Below, one piece after another: positions 50,438 to 59,396 of a DNA stretch of 64,000 nucleotides. The stretch spans positions 682,001-746,000 of the forward strand of contig NZ_CP069533.1 in the NCBI RefSeq assembly GCF_016889765.1. Direction: 5' to 3'. Both the position numbers and the translations under genes were made by a program. The notes below the pieces were generated by a model. That model was not told the DNA's origin and searched no databases. It worked only from the letters and a program-made list of their open reading frames with translations. This DNA is from Corynebacterium minutissimum. Lineage in GTDB: Bacteria; Actinomycetota; Actinomycetes; Mycobacteriales; Mycobacteriaceae. How positions within the stretch are numbered: the stretch's first letter is position 1; every line of letters begins with the position of its first letter.

Positions 50438-51256
50438 TTAAAAGTCGAAGTCGAAATCAAACATTCCGCCATCGCCTCCGTCGCCGCCAAAGAGGCCATC
50501 GAAGAACCCTCCTTCATCGCCTCCCCCGACATCGCCGGCACCCATATCGCCGGCCTCGTCCATGCCAACGGGATCCATTTCACCAACGCTGTCCATGCCG
50601 CCACCCCAGTCGCCGCTTTCAGCCGCGGCTGCGGAGTAGCCGACGCCGGACATACCCGCGAACATCGCATTGAACATCATGGAGTAGCCCACCATCCACA
50701 CGCCGGTGGATAACGCATCAGCCCACCACGGGCGCGAGTACCAGCCGGCTGGAACCGGACGTCCTGCTACGACACCACCCGGGTAGTAGTTCGGGGTTTG
50801 TGCCGATGCGCTTGGCGACGCCGTCAGCATCTCACCGTTCGCCTCCACCGTGCGGGTCTCCGTCACCTTGCCGGCTTGGCGCTGGCCCTCCAGCGGCGGC
50901 AACTCGGGACCCGGATCCATGCCCATAATCTCGCGCGCGGCTGCCACGTAGTACAGGCCTTCCAGCGCGGACTCACGCGCCAGGTGCGCCTGCTTGACCG
51001 TGGTGGCCCGGGAAATCGCGGAGTTTGCTGCGGTGAATCGCTCGGACGCATCCGCCATGGCTTGCTGAGAGGCAGTATCCGTGCCGCTGAGGTTCATCAC
51101 CTGACCGCCAAGGCGCTCGGTCCAGCGGCGCGCATCCGCCATCGCGTCCTCAAAACGCTGGGATTCTCGCAGCTCCTGCTGCTTCTTTCCGTTACGGGAA
51201 GACAGGAACCACACGCCACCACCGGCGATGAGAACAAGGAGCAATAAGGAGCTCAC
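50438..51256 (-). CDS. Membrane-anchored protein with Gly/Asp-rich tail, unknown function
   Basis: 272 residues, GTG start. An N-terminal TM helix (LLLLVLIAGGGVWFL) is followed by a helical region with Arg/Glu repeats (~20-110) and a Pro/Tyr-rich linker (NYYPGGVVAGRPVPAGWYSRP). A second hydrophobic part (GVWMVGYSMMFNAMFAGMSG) precedes ~65 residues very rich in Gly, Asp and Met that end FDFDFDF. I do not recognise a family. The repeat-like acidic tail could bind cations. Confidence 0.75.
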   Translation of the reverse strand: MSSLLLLVLIAGGGVWFLSSRNGKKQQELRESQRFEDAMADARRWTERLGGQVMNLSGTDTASQQAMADASERFTAANSAISRATTVKQAHLARESALEGLYYVAAAREIMGMDPGPELPPLEGQRQAGKVTETRTVEANGEMLTASPSASAQTPNYYPGGVVAGRPVPAGWYSRPWWADALSTGVWMVGYSMMFNAMFAGMSGVGYSAAAAESGDWGGGMDSVGEMDPVGMDEAGDMGAGDVGGGDEGGFFDGLFGGDGGDGGMFDFDFDF

Positions 51257-51428
51257 GAAAGCACCACTTTCATCTATGAGTCGAACACTGTGTTGTTCAG
51301 ATTGCGTACCTACTCAAACTAACGGCTTTTACCCTCATCTAGTTCCCGTTTTCACTTCAGAGCCATCGTGCGCTAAAGTAGTCCGCACGCCAACGCTCGG
51401 GCTTCTAGTTCCGAGGCTGATTGGTCGT

Positions 51429-51503
51429 GGGAATGTCGTATAGTGGCTAATACCTCAGCCTTCCAAGCTGAAGACGCGGGTTCGATTCCCGTCATTCCCT
51501 CCA
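51429..51503 (+). tRNA. tRNA-Gly (anticodon TCC)
   Basis: Acceptor stem GGGAATG/CATTCCC, anticodon stem-loop CAGCCTTCCAAGCTG, T arm GCGGGTTCGATTCCCGT. Discriminator T at 51500 and encoded CCA at 51501-51503. Confidence 0.95.
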
Positions 51504-52039
51504 AGTAAAGCAGCCTCACTACCTGCGAAAACAGGGAGTGTGGCTAACTTTGTACCGGCCTGTACTGAGGGGCATGGTAGCTGGAGTGGTAGCTAGCCGC
51601 TCACCTCAAAGTCAAAGTCTGCCATCGTGTACTCCATGCAGACTGAACTAGCCTGCCTACCGTGGCGCGGGCGTCCTTACTACGTTTCGGGCTGACCGAC
51701 TTGCGGCTACTGGAGGCCTCGCGTATCTCCTACCCGGCCGGAGGTCGCCAGTAATCTGCCAGTCCTCGAGAACTTTCTTGGCGATTGCGTCCGCATCCTC
51801 CCTGACGACGGCGGACTCAAGTAGGTCAGTGCGCCCGAGCTCCATGAGGAGGCTAACGATTTCCTCCTGCTGCCGCAGATACTGTCCGTGAACTCTTTAT
51901 GGATGCCGCTTAGTCGCCTTAGGACGACGGCCTGGAGTAGGACCTTTTTCGCAGGGGTCGCGCTCCGTGGTTTCGTGAGGCAACGCCGGAGTGATATCAT
52001 GTCCCTGCATCGTGTTTAGATTCCTTTCTGCCGATGCGG
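51504..52039. other. Gene-poor stretch behind tRNA-Gly with coding relics
   Basis: No intact gene. On the minus strand a fragment reads QQEEIVSLLMELGRTDLLES and AVVREDADAIAKKVLEDWQI (51707-51880), looking protein-like but interrupted upstream. Joining it to KKVLLQAVVLRRLSGIHKEF of another frame needs a frameshift. A second relic near 51596-51640 ends EYTMADFDFEVSG. GGTAGCT is repeated at 51576 and 51589. This is the kind of debris left by an integrated element at a tRNA gene, but no integrase or direct repeat of the tRNA end was found. Confidence 0.4.
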
Positions 52040-52076
52040 CCCCTCACTTATGGAGTTGCAGCTCCGAGGGGTTTTT
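52040..52076 (+). terminator. Terminator-like hairpin with T run
   Basis: CCCCTC pairs with GAGGGG and GGAG with CTCC, followed by TTTTT. No intact plus-strand gene precedes it apart from tRNA-Gly 540 bp upstream, so it may have belonged to a lost gene. Confidence 0.6.
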
Positions 52077-52193
52077 ACGTTTTAGGCCTTGAGGGCCGAG
52101 GGGTTGGCTTTAGGGTCAAAAGGGTGCTTAAGGGACATTTTGTTGTGCGGTCCTCCCCTTGTATCTTTTCTGCAAGGATGGTCGCACTCTGCG

Positions 52194-52199
52194 TAGAGT
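52194..52199 (+). promoter_or_regulatory. -10 element TAGAGT, leaderless aldo/keto reductase start
   Basis: TAGAGT, 7 nt, ATG at 52207; no Shine-Dalgarno. Confidence 0.5.
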
Positions 52200-52206
52200 G
52201 GGCCGC

Positions 52207-53037
52207 ATGACAGTACCCAATATTGAACTCAACGACGGCAACGCTATCCCCCAGCTTGGCTACGGAGTCTTCAAGGTAGATCCCGACAAAACCGAAGAGC
52301 TGGTCCTCGAAGCCCTCAAGGTGGGCTACCGCCACATCGATACCGCCGCCATCTACGGCAACGAGGAAGGTGTGGGCCGCGCGATCGCCAAGTCCGGCAT
52401 CCCGCGCGAAGAGCTATTCATCACCACGAAGCTGTGGAATGACCGCCAGACTGATGCCGCCGCTGCACTCGATGAATCCCTGGACAAGTTGGGACTAGAC
52501 TATGTGGACCTCTACCTCATCCACTGGCCCTGCCCGGACAATGGCACCTACGTCGACGCGTGGAAGCAGCTTATCGAGCTGAAGAAGGCCGGCAAGGCCA
52601 AGTCCATAGGTGTCTCCAACTTCGAACTCGAGCACCTGGACCAGCTGGAAACTAAGACTGATGAGACCCCCGTGGTTAACCAGGTGGAGCTGCACCCCTA
52701 CCTGCAGCGCTGGCGCGAGCTCGATGCCTTCCGCGCCCACAAGGTACAGATTGAGGCTTGGGGTCCACTAGGCCAGGGTAAGACGGACCTCTTCGAACAG
52801 CCGGAAATCACCGAGCCTGCCGAAAAATACGGCGTTTCCCCCGCTCAGGTGATTATCCGCTGGCATCTGCAAAATGGCGTCATCGTGTTCCCGAAGTCCG
52901 AGAATCCGGAGCGCATTGCGCAGAACTTCGATGTCTTCGGTTTCAAGCTGGATGAGTCCGAGATGGCTGCGATTACCGATCTCGACCTCGGGGAAGAGGG
53001 CCGCGGCGGCACTCACCCCAAGGAGATGAACTACTAA
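52207..53037 (+). CDS. Aldo/keto reductase (2,5-diketo-gluconate reductase-like)
   Basis: NADPH-dependent carbonyl reductase, 276 residues from ATG 52207. Catalytic tetrad Asp45, Tyr50, Lys75 and His106 (LYLIHWP) is complete; SNFELEHL and the C-terminal IPKS-like block (VFPKSENPERIAQN) bind cofactor. The substrate is not predictable. Its stop overlaps the convergent rpiB stop by 4 bp. Confidence 0.92.
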   Translation: MTVPNIELNDGNAIPQLGYGVFKVDPDKTEELVLEALKVGYRHIDTAAIYGNEEGVGRAIAKSGIPREELFITTKLWNDRQTDAAAALDESLDKLGLDYVDLYLIHWPCPDNGTYVDAWKQLIELKKAGKAKSIGVSNFELEHLDQLETKTDETPVVNQVELHPYLQRWRELDAFRAHKVQIEAWGPLGQGKTDLFEQPEITEPAEKYGVSPAQVIIRWHLQNGVIVFPKSENPERIAQNFDVFGFKLDESEMAAITDLDLGEEGRGGTHPKEMNY

Positions 53038-53507
53038 GCCTCCGGAAGCTCCGGCGGAATGTTGGTGCGCTCGTACTCGGCAAGAATGTCGATGCGGCGC
53101 TGGTGGCGCTCGGCACGGGACCATTCCTGATCCAGGAAGGCATCCACGATAGCCAGCGCCTCCTCCTCGGAGTGCATGCGACCACCGATGCCGATGAGCT
53201 GGGCATTATTGTGCTCGCGGGCTAGGCGGGCGGTTTCGGGGGACCAAGCCAGGGCGCAGCGCGCGCCCTTCACCTTGTTCGCGGCGATCTGTTCGCCGTT
53301 GCCGGAGCCGCCGAGCACGATGCCGAGCGAGCCCGGATCGTTGACGGTCCGCAGGGCGGCCTCGATGCAGAATGCCGGGTAGTCATCCTCGGCGTCGTAC
53401 TCATGGGCACCGCAGTCAATGACGTCGTGGCCCTGCTTCTCCAGGTGTTCAGCGATGATGTTCTTCATCTCGAAACCTGCGTGGTCTGCTCCTAGATAAA
53501 CGCGCAT
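53034..53507 (-). CDS. rpiB: Ribose-5-phosphate isomerase B
   Basis: Interconverts ribose-5-P and ribulose-5-P. 157 residues starting MRVYLGADHAGFEMK; GGSGNGEQIAANKV is the mycobacterial-type active loop, with Ser in place of the E. coli Cys. Start at 53507 because TAAGAT lies 7 nt upstream; the longer frame is not supported. Confidence 0.94.
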   Translation of the reverse strand: MRVYLGADHAGFEMKNIIAEHLEKQGHDVIDCGAHEYDAEDDYPAFCIEAALRTVNDPGSLGIVLGGSGNGEQIAANKVKGARCALAWSPETARLAREHNNAQLIGIGGRMHSEEEALAIVDAFLDQEWSRAERHQRRIDILAEYERTNIPPELPEA

Positions 53508-53514
53508 GCCCCAC

Positions 53515-53520
53515 ATCTTA
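53515..53520 (-). promoter_or_regulatory. -10 element TAAGAT, leaderless rpiB start
   Basis: TAAGAT on the minus strand, 7 nt before the rpiB ATG. Confidence 0.5.
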
Positions 53521-53612
53521 GCGGGCAGGACGACTGTCCGCTGAGCCCTGCCATTAATTAATAACGTGCGTTTGATACGCTCGGGGCTACTCACGCACAA
53601 GAGGAGTTTTTC

Positions 53613-53990
53613 ATGCCCATGACCAGACGCGTCGCCGCCCTATACCTCGTGGCTTTTCTCATCGGCGCCGGTTTGTTCGCCGCAGGTTTCTTCACGGAAA
53701 GCAGCTTCCTCCGGCCCCTGGTCATGGCGATCGTGATGACCGCGGCTCACCTCGGGGTGGGCGCGTGGTGGATAGCCCAGAAGCCACACCGTGCGGCTGG
53801 GATCACCGCTGGTGTGCTGGCACTCCTCGCAGGCGCTTCATGGGCCACGTGGGTAGTCGCCGAGTGGGAGGAGTTTCAAGCGCAGGCCTCCCTCCCAATC
53901 ATCAACATTGCCGGACTGCCCGCTTTCGTACTCACCCCTATCGTCCTAGTCTGCGTCGTCGTAGCAGCGATGCAGAATCAAACTCGCTAG
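53613..53990 (+). CDS. Four-TM membrane protein, unknown function
   Basis: 125 residues with four hydrophobic segments (8-27, 33-54, 62-84, 97-118). AGAGGAG precedes the ATG. No family recognised. Its stop overlaps that of the DsbA-like gene by 4 bp (CTAG). Confidence 0.75.
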   Translation: MPMTRRVAALYLVAFLIGAGLFAAGFFTESSFLRPLVMAIVMTAAHLGVGAWWIAQKPHRAAGITAGVLALLAGASWATWVVAEWEEFQAQASLPIINIAGLPAFVLTPIVLVCVVVAAMQNQTR

Positions 53991-54601
53991 ACCTGCGGGG
54001 CTTCCGTGCGGGAACGCTTGAGCTCGAAGAAGTAAGGGAACTGGGCGAGGCGCACGGAGGCGTCGAAAAGCTCGCCGGCTTCCTCACCGGTGGGAACGCG
54101 CGTGATGACTGGACCGAAGAAGGCGGTATCGCCGAACTTCACCACCGGGGTGCCCACCTCGTCGCCGACCTCGGAAATGCCGCGGTTGTGGAACTCGGTC
54201 AGCTTCTCATCCATCTCCTCGGTGTTGGCCACCGAGGCGAAGTCGGCGGGGAGGGAGGCGTCGTCAAGCGCCTGCGTGATGATGTCGTCATAAGCACCGT
54301 AACCCTGCTTGCCGCCCTGGCCCTCCGTGTGAATGCGGGTGCCCATCGCAGTGTAGAAGGCATCGACCTTGTCCGGGGCCTCCACGGCAATCTTGGCCGC
54401 TACGCGGGCAGGGCCCCAGTTGGCCTCCATCATCTTCATGTACTCCGGATCCAGGTCGCGGCCCTTGTTGAGCACGGACAGGGACATTGGTTCGAAGGTC
54501 ACCTCGATATCGCGGACCTTCTCCACTTCCTTAATCCAGCGCGAGGTCAGCCACGCGAAGGGGCAGGAGCAGTCGAACCAGAACGTGACGGATTGAGCCA
54601 C
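53987..54601 (-). CDS. DsbA-family protein, mycothiol-dependent nitroreductase-like (Rv2466c type)
   Basis: Thioredoxin-fold protein with helical insertion, 204 residues from GTG 54601 (AAAGGAG upstream). It resembles M. tuberculosis Rv2466c in SRWIKEVEKVRDIEV, the WGPARVA block, GTPVV and FFGPVITRVPTGEEAG, and in its end FELKRSRTEAP. The active site is Cys13-Pro-Phe-Ala16 with an extra Cys11, so the resolving Cys of the CPWC motif is absent. It may work as a monothiol enzyme with mycothiol. Confidence 0.85.
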   Translation of the reverse strand: MAQSVTFWFDCSCPFAWLTSRWIKEVEKVRDIEVTFEPMSLSVLNKGRDLDPEYMKMMEANWGPARVAAKIAVEAPDKVDAFYTAMGTRIHTEGQGGKQGYGAYDDIITQALDDASLPADFASVANTEEMDEKLTEFHNRGISEVGDEVGTPVVKFGDTAFFGPVITRVPTGEEAGELFDASVRLAQFPYFFELKRSRTEAPQV

Positions 54602-54701
54602 GGTAAATCTCCTTTGCTTGTGTAGTCTGTAGCACCCCACCCTAGGCGTGTGACTACGCTGGTGCAGAGACTTAAGGTACCGAGAAAGAGGAGTAACGTA
54701 C

Positions 54702-57242
54702 ATGACCTCGATTAACCTCACCCGCGAGGAAGCCCAGCAGCGTTCCGACATGCTGGAGGTAAGCCACTACGACGTCGCACTCGACCTCACCGGGGAGGAG
54801 TTTTTCACCTCCACGACCGTGGTCAAGTTCCGCGTGACGAAGGCCGGCTCGACCTTCATTGACCTGCGCGGCGACGAGCTTCTCGAGGTCCGCCTCAACG
54901 GCGCTCCCCTGCCCACCAGTGCTTATGACCCGACGTATGGCATCCCGCTCTCGGGGCTGCAGGTGGCGGAGTATGAGCTCAAGGTCGTGGCGAAGATCCG
55001 CTACTCCCGCACCGGTGAAGGCCTGCACCGCTTCGTCGACCCGGTCGATGGTGAGGCCTACCTCTACACCCAGTTCGAGACCGCCGACGCCAAACGCGTC
55101 TTCGCCTGCTTTGACCAGCCGGATTTGAAGGCTACGTACTCGCTGGCGTTCGAGGTCCCGGAGCACTGGACGGTGATTACGAACTCCCCCATCACGCGTT
55201 CAGGCAATACTGTGCGCGCTGCGGTGGACTACCCGCTGTCTACGTATCTGATTGCGCTGTGCGCGGGCCCGTACGTGGGCGTGACGGATACGTGGACCGG
55301 CACGTTGGCGGAGCATCCGGAGGGTTCGCCTGCTAAGTCCGTGGAGGTGCCGCTGGGGATTTACTGCCGCCCGTCGCTGTTGGAGTCGCTCGACGCCGAG
55401 CGCCTGTTCACGGAGACCAAGCAGGGCTTTGATTTCTACCACCGTAACTTCGGCTTTGCCTACCCCTTTGGCAAGTATGACCAGATTTTCGTACCGGAGT
55501 TCAACGCCGGTGCCATGGAGAACGCCGGCTGCGTGACAATTCGTGACGAGTACGTCTTTACGTCTCAGGCCTCGCACTATAAGTACGAGCGCCGTGCGGA
55601 CACCATTCTCCACGAGCTGGCCCACATGTGGTTCGGCGATTTAGTGACCATGCAGTGGTGGGATGATTTGTGGCTCAACGAGTCTTTTGCTACCTGGTCA
55701 GCGGCGATTTCCCAGGCGGAGGAAACTCAGTACGACACCGCGTGGGTAACCTTCGCCAACGTAGAGAAGGCTTGGGCCTACCAGCAGGACCAGCTGCCCA
55801 CCACGCACCCGATTTCCACGGATGCCTCCGATATTGAGACCGTGGAGCAGAACTTTGACGGTATTACCTACGCCAAGGGTGCATCGGTGCTCAAGCAGCT
55901 GCAGGCCTATGTGGGCCGCGAGAACTTCTTCGCCGGCGTGCGCCGCCACTTCCAGGAACACCAGTGGTCGAATGCCACGTTCGGGGATCTGTTGCGTCAC
56001 TTGGAAGAAGCTTCAGGGCGTGACCTGTCCTTCTGGGCGCAGCAGTGGCTCAAGACCACGGGCGTGAACACGCTGGGCGTGGCGTTGGAGACAGACGACT
56101 CCGGCACCATCACCCAGGCCCACCTCACCCAGCGCGGTGAAACTCTGCGTACCCACCGCGTCGCTGTCGGCCTCTACGCCCTGCAGGGTGAGAAGGTGGT
56201 TCGCACTGAACGCATCGAGATGGACATCGACGGCGCCTCCACCGAGATTCCGGAGCTTGTGGGCCGCGCGCTTACCGACGTCCCCTTCGTCCTTCCCAAC
56301 GACGATGACCTGACCTACTGCCTCATCGATCTGGATGCGGGTTCTTTGCAGTTCTTGTTGGAGAATATCGAGAAGTTCGAAGACCCCATGGCCCGCACTC
56401 TGTGCTGGTCCACCGCGTGGGAGATGTCCCGCGCGGGCTCGATGCGCGCCCGCGATTTCGTCGCACTCGTGGCCCGCGGTGCGGAGGCCGAGACCGAGCT
56501 CGCCGTGCTCGAGCGCATTCTTACCCAGGCGGCAACTGCCCAGTCCACCTATGCCGACCCAGAGTGGGCGAAGGAGGACACGCAGCTTGCCGACGCCCTC
56601 CTGGCAGGCGCCCGCTCCGACGACGCCGAGCGCGCAATCGTCTTCACTCAGGCGCTGGCCGGCATCAAGCTTCACGACGCCTCCCGCGCCTTCTTCCAAG
56701 ACCTTCTTGAGAACTCCTCGGATGCGGGCTTGCGCTGGAAGGCCATCACCGCGCTCATTGCTGATGGCTCGCTTGCCGACGTCACCGGCCCCGAGCACGC
56801 CGGCGCCGCCATGACGGCTGTGGCTGAGGAACTCAAGCGCGATAACACCGCGACGGGCTACCAGGCCTCGCTTAAGGCGTTGGCTGCCGTAAACACCGAG
56901 GACAACAAGCGCGCAGTATGGGACGAGATCGTCGCTGGTGAGTTGGGTAACCGCGACTTGGAATCGAAACTAGCCGGCCTGACCTTTGTCGGCTCCGACG
57001 AGCTCCTGCCGAGCGCTGAGTTCTTCGACGTGGCGGAAAAGATCTGGTCCGCGCAGTCCAATGAGATTGCCCTGACCACGGTGACCGGGTTGTTCCCGCG
57101 CTGGGATGTCAGCCAGGAAAACCTCGCCCGCGCTGACGAGTTCCTCTCCCGCGACCTGGCCGGCGGCCTGCGCCGTACGGTCACCGAGCAGCGCGACCGC
57201 CTCGCCCGCGCCCTGCGCAACCGCGCCGTCGACCGCGGTTAA
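54702..57242 (+). CDS. pepN: Aminopeptidase N (M1 metallopeptidase)
   Basis: Zinc aminopeptidase of 846 residues. GAMENAG (about 270) binds the substrate N-terminus; HELAHMWFGDLVTMQWWDDL (about 305) and LNESFATW supply HExxH-x18-E. The ERAP1-like C-terminal helical domain is complete. AAAGAGGAG precedes the ATG; divergent from the DsbA-like gene. Confidence 0.96.
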   Translation: MTSINLTREEAQQRSDMLEVSHYDVALDLTGEEFFTSTTVVKFRVTKAGSTFIDLRGDELLEVRLNGAPLPTSAYDPTYGIPLSGLQVAEYELKVVAKIRYSRTGEGLHRFVDPVDGEAYLYTQFETADAKRVFACFDQPDLKATYSLAFEVPEHWTVITNSPITRSGNTVRAAVDYPLSTYLIALCAGPYVGVTDTWTGTLAEHPEGSPAKSVEVPLGIYCRPSLLESLDAERLFTETKQGFDFYHRNFGFAYPFGKYDQIFVPEFNAGAMENAGCVTIRDEYVFTSQASHYKYERRADTILHELAHMWFGDLVTMQWWDDLWLNESFATWSAAISQAEETQYDTAWVTFANVEKAWAYQQDQLPTTHPISTDASDIETVEQNFDGITYAKGASVLKQLQAYVGRENFFAGVRRHFQEHQWSNATFGDLLRHLEEASGRDLSFWAQQWLKTTGVNTLGVALETDDSGTITQAHLTQRGETLRTHRVAVGLYALQGEKVVRTERIEMDIDGASTEIPELVGRALTDVPFVLPNDDDLTYCLIDLDAGSLQFLLENIEKFEDPMARTLCWSTAWEMSRAGSMRARDFVALVARGAEAETELAVLERILTQAATAQSTYADPEWAKEDTQLADALLAGARSDDAERAIVFTQALAGIKLHDASRAFFQDLLENSSDAGLRWKAITALIADGSLADVTGPEHAGAAMTAVAEELKRDNTATGYQASLKALAAVNTEDNKRAVWDEIVAGELGNRDLESKLAGLTFVGSDELLPSAEFFDVAEKIWSAQSNEIALTTVTGLFPRWDVSQENLARADEFLSRDLAGGLRRTVTEQRDRLARALRNRAVDRG

Positions 57243-57251
57243 TCGTTTTCT

Positions 57252-57287
57252 CCCCGCAACCAGTGTTTTTCTGCTCCGGTTGCGGGG
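57252..57287 (+). terminator. Hairpin after pepN
   Basis: 10-bp stem CCCCGCAACC/GGTTGCGGGG with a 16-nt loop, 10 bases behind the pepN stop; no strong T run follows. Confidence 0.5.
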
Positions 57288-57316
57288 TTGGTGGGCCTGC
57301 TTTAAGCTTCGTGGCC

Positions 57317-58429
57317 ATGGGGGTACTAGAAACCTACTTCCACTACCGCAACTCGGGGATCGCGCTAGTGGAACAAGCAACCAGCTCACCCGATGAGCTT
57401 CGCACGCTCGGCGCCGACCCAGCCGACGCCACAGAACTCGCCCACCTTCACCGCACCTACTTCGGGCACACTCGCTTTACCGGCAAACAACGCAAAGCCC
57501 GTGCCGCCGCGATGGGACAACAACATAGCCTTAGCGTTCTCACCCTGATTGAGTCCTACACCGCCAAAGTCAGAAAAGACCTCGATGCCTGGAACCTACG
57601 CATCAAGCTTGCCAGCACCCCCGCCCACAAAATCCGCCAGGTTGCCACCAAGCGCTTAAAGGAGCTTCGTGCCAAACGTGTAGCTAAACCCGGAGTCCGC
57701 TTCACCTACCGCTCCAAGGGCCCGAACTCCATCACCATCACCGACGCCCCGACCGTCATCGCCGACATCCGCGGAACCCTAGAATCCGTTAATAAAACAA
57801 ACCTGCTTGATGCTGCCCGCACCGTCATTGTCACCGGCGGTATTGGCACCAAACCCGCCGTACATGCCCAAGTCGTTGTCACCCTCAACGAACTCGACCA
57901 AATCATCAACGGTGATGGGGAGGAAATAGAACTTAACCTCACCAACGGCGCACGCATGACCGGCGCAGATTTCTTAGCCTACAAGTTTGCCGAGATCGGC
58001 TACGCCACCATCATCCACCCCCTTGAAGGCCCGGTTAACTCCTACCGGATTAAGCGGCATGCCAGCTGGAAACAACGCATCAGCCTGGCAGCTGAATTCC
58101 AAACCTGCTCTAGGCCCGGCTGCAACAAACCCGCTGATTACTGCGAAGTCCACCACCTCATCCCCTGGCAAGCAGGAGGTTTCACCAACCTCAAAAACCT
58201 CACCTTCCTCTGCGCCTACCACAACGGCATTAACGACGATGACCCTAAACGCCCCACAGGCAGGGGCTACATGTTCCGGTTGAACACCGGCATCACATAC
58301 ATCCCGCCCTGGGGTGTGCCAATTACCGCCATGCCCGAATACCAAGAAGCCACAACCAGACTCGCTTCTGAGAAAGCAACAGGACAAGCCACAGGGCAAC
58401 CACCCGACCCACCGCCAGGATCAGGCTAA
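57317..58429 (+). CDS. DUF222/HNH endonuclease-domain protein
   Basis: 370 residues from ATG 57317 (TAAGCT lies 8 nt upstream; the frame is open further upstream). The N-terminal two thirds resemble the DUF222 / 13E12 repeat proteins of actinobacteria. The C-terminus has an HNH module: CSRPGCNKPADYCEVHHLIP with a later Cys and H (FLCAYHN). Such genes occur in many copies in these genomes and are often mobile or phage-like; the role is unknown. Confidence 0.85.
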   Translation: MGVLETYFHYRNSGIALVEQATSSPDELRTLGADPADATELAHLHRTYFGHTRFTGKQRKARAAAMGQQHSLSVLTLIESYTAKVRKDLDAWNLRIKLASTPAHKIRQVATKRLKELRAKRVAKPGVRFTYRSKGPNSITITDAPTVIADIRGTLESVNKTNLLDAARTVIVTGGIGTKPAVHAQVVVTLNELDQIINGDGEEIELNLTNGARMTGADFLAYKFAEIGYATIIHPLEGPVNSYRIKRHASWKQRISLAAEFQTCSRPGCNKPADYCEVHHLIPWQAGGFTNLKNLTFLCAYHNGINDDDPKRPTGRGYMFRLNTGITYIPPWGVPITAMPEYQEATTRLASEKATGQATGQPPDPPPGSG

Positions 58430-58597
58430 ACGCCCGCGATTAGGCAACGCGAGCACCGGAACGCCAAACCACGCGCCCGCGCCGCAACGATGAAACCCGC
58501 CGACCACAGCACGGTCAGCGGGCACATCGGCGATCCCACTTGTAGCCCAAGCAGGTGCGTGCATTCTATAACCGCACGATTAGATTGGGCGCAGGGG

Positions 58598-59344
58598 TTA
58601 GTCGAGGGACGGTGAGGGATCCTCGCCAAGCTCAACTTCGACGGAGACGGCGTCGGGGCGCAGGGTTTCCTCCAGCTGAGCGACCACGGTGCCGTCCTCC
58701 ATCTTGACGGTGCGAGTAATCCGCAAGACCGGTTGTGTACGGCCGACCCCAAGTATCTTTTGTTCCTCCGTGCGCGCGGTGGCCGCCATGAGGGAATCTC
58801 GCTTGAACACCGGTGGAAGCCCCAGCTCCGCCAATAGCGTAGACAGCGGCTTCTCCAAGTCCTGCTCCTTAAGCTCTGGTGCCAAGGAATGCGGGATGAG
58901 CAGGGTCGTGGCCATGATGGGCGAGCCTTCCGACACATGCACTGCGCGCGCCTCCCACACGGGGTCCTCATCCTCGATGCCGAGGGCGGAGGCGAGGTGG
59001 CCGGGGGCGTCGATAAGCACAAGTGAAAGCACCTGCACCGAAATATCGAGACCGTGTTCGCGCAGCTGCTGCAGAGCACTGCGCCCACTCGTCAGGCTCA
59101 GCGTCGGCGGGGTCGCACGCACGAAGGTGCCGCCAGTGCGGCCTCGTTTGCGGTCGATGAGTCCTTCAATCTGCACGATGTCGAGCGCGTGGCGCACCGT
59201 CATGCGCGCCACCTTGTATTCCTGGACCAGCTCCCGCTCCGTGGGGAAACGGTCGCCCGGCTGCAGCTCACCGGATTCAATCTTGCTCCGCAGCGAATCC
59301 GCGATCACCAAGTACGCAGGGCGGCGGCGTTGAGAGGTGGACAC
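58598..59344 (-). CDS. GntR-family (HutC/UTRA) transcriptional regulator
   Basis: 248 residues, GTG start, no Shine-Dalgarno, TACAGT 8 nt upstream. N-terminal winged helix (GELQPGDRFPTERELVQEYK, VARMTVRHALDIV) and C-terminal UTRA ligand domain. It lies next to, and in the same direction as, the SDR/CMD/ABC genes, so it may control them, but the operator is not visible. Confidence 0.88.
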   Translation of the reverse strand: MSTSQRRRPAYLVIADSLRSKIESGELQPGDRFPTERELVQEYKVARMTVRHALDIVQIEGLIDRKRGRTGGTFVRATPPTLSLTSGRSALQQLREHGLDISVQVLSLVLIDAPGHLASALGIEDEDPVWEARAVHVSEGSPIMATTLLIPHSLAPELKEQDLEKPLSTLLAELGLPPVFKRDSLMAATARTEEQKILGVGRTQPVLRITRTVKMEDGTVVAQLEETLRPDAVSVEVELGEDPSPSLD

Positions 59345-59396
59345 GTCTCACAACTGTACCGCGCCCCACGGTTTTTGCATCTCGAGCGACGGGTGC

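Noticed and set aside
51429..52039. attL/attR-type direct repeat of the tRNA-Gly 3' end
   Set aside because: I looked for a second copy of the tRNA 3' sequence in the following stretch and found none, so no attachment site is claimed.
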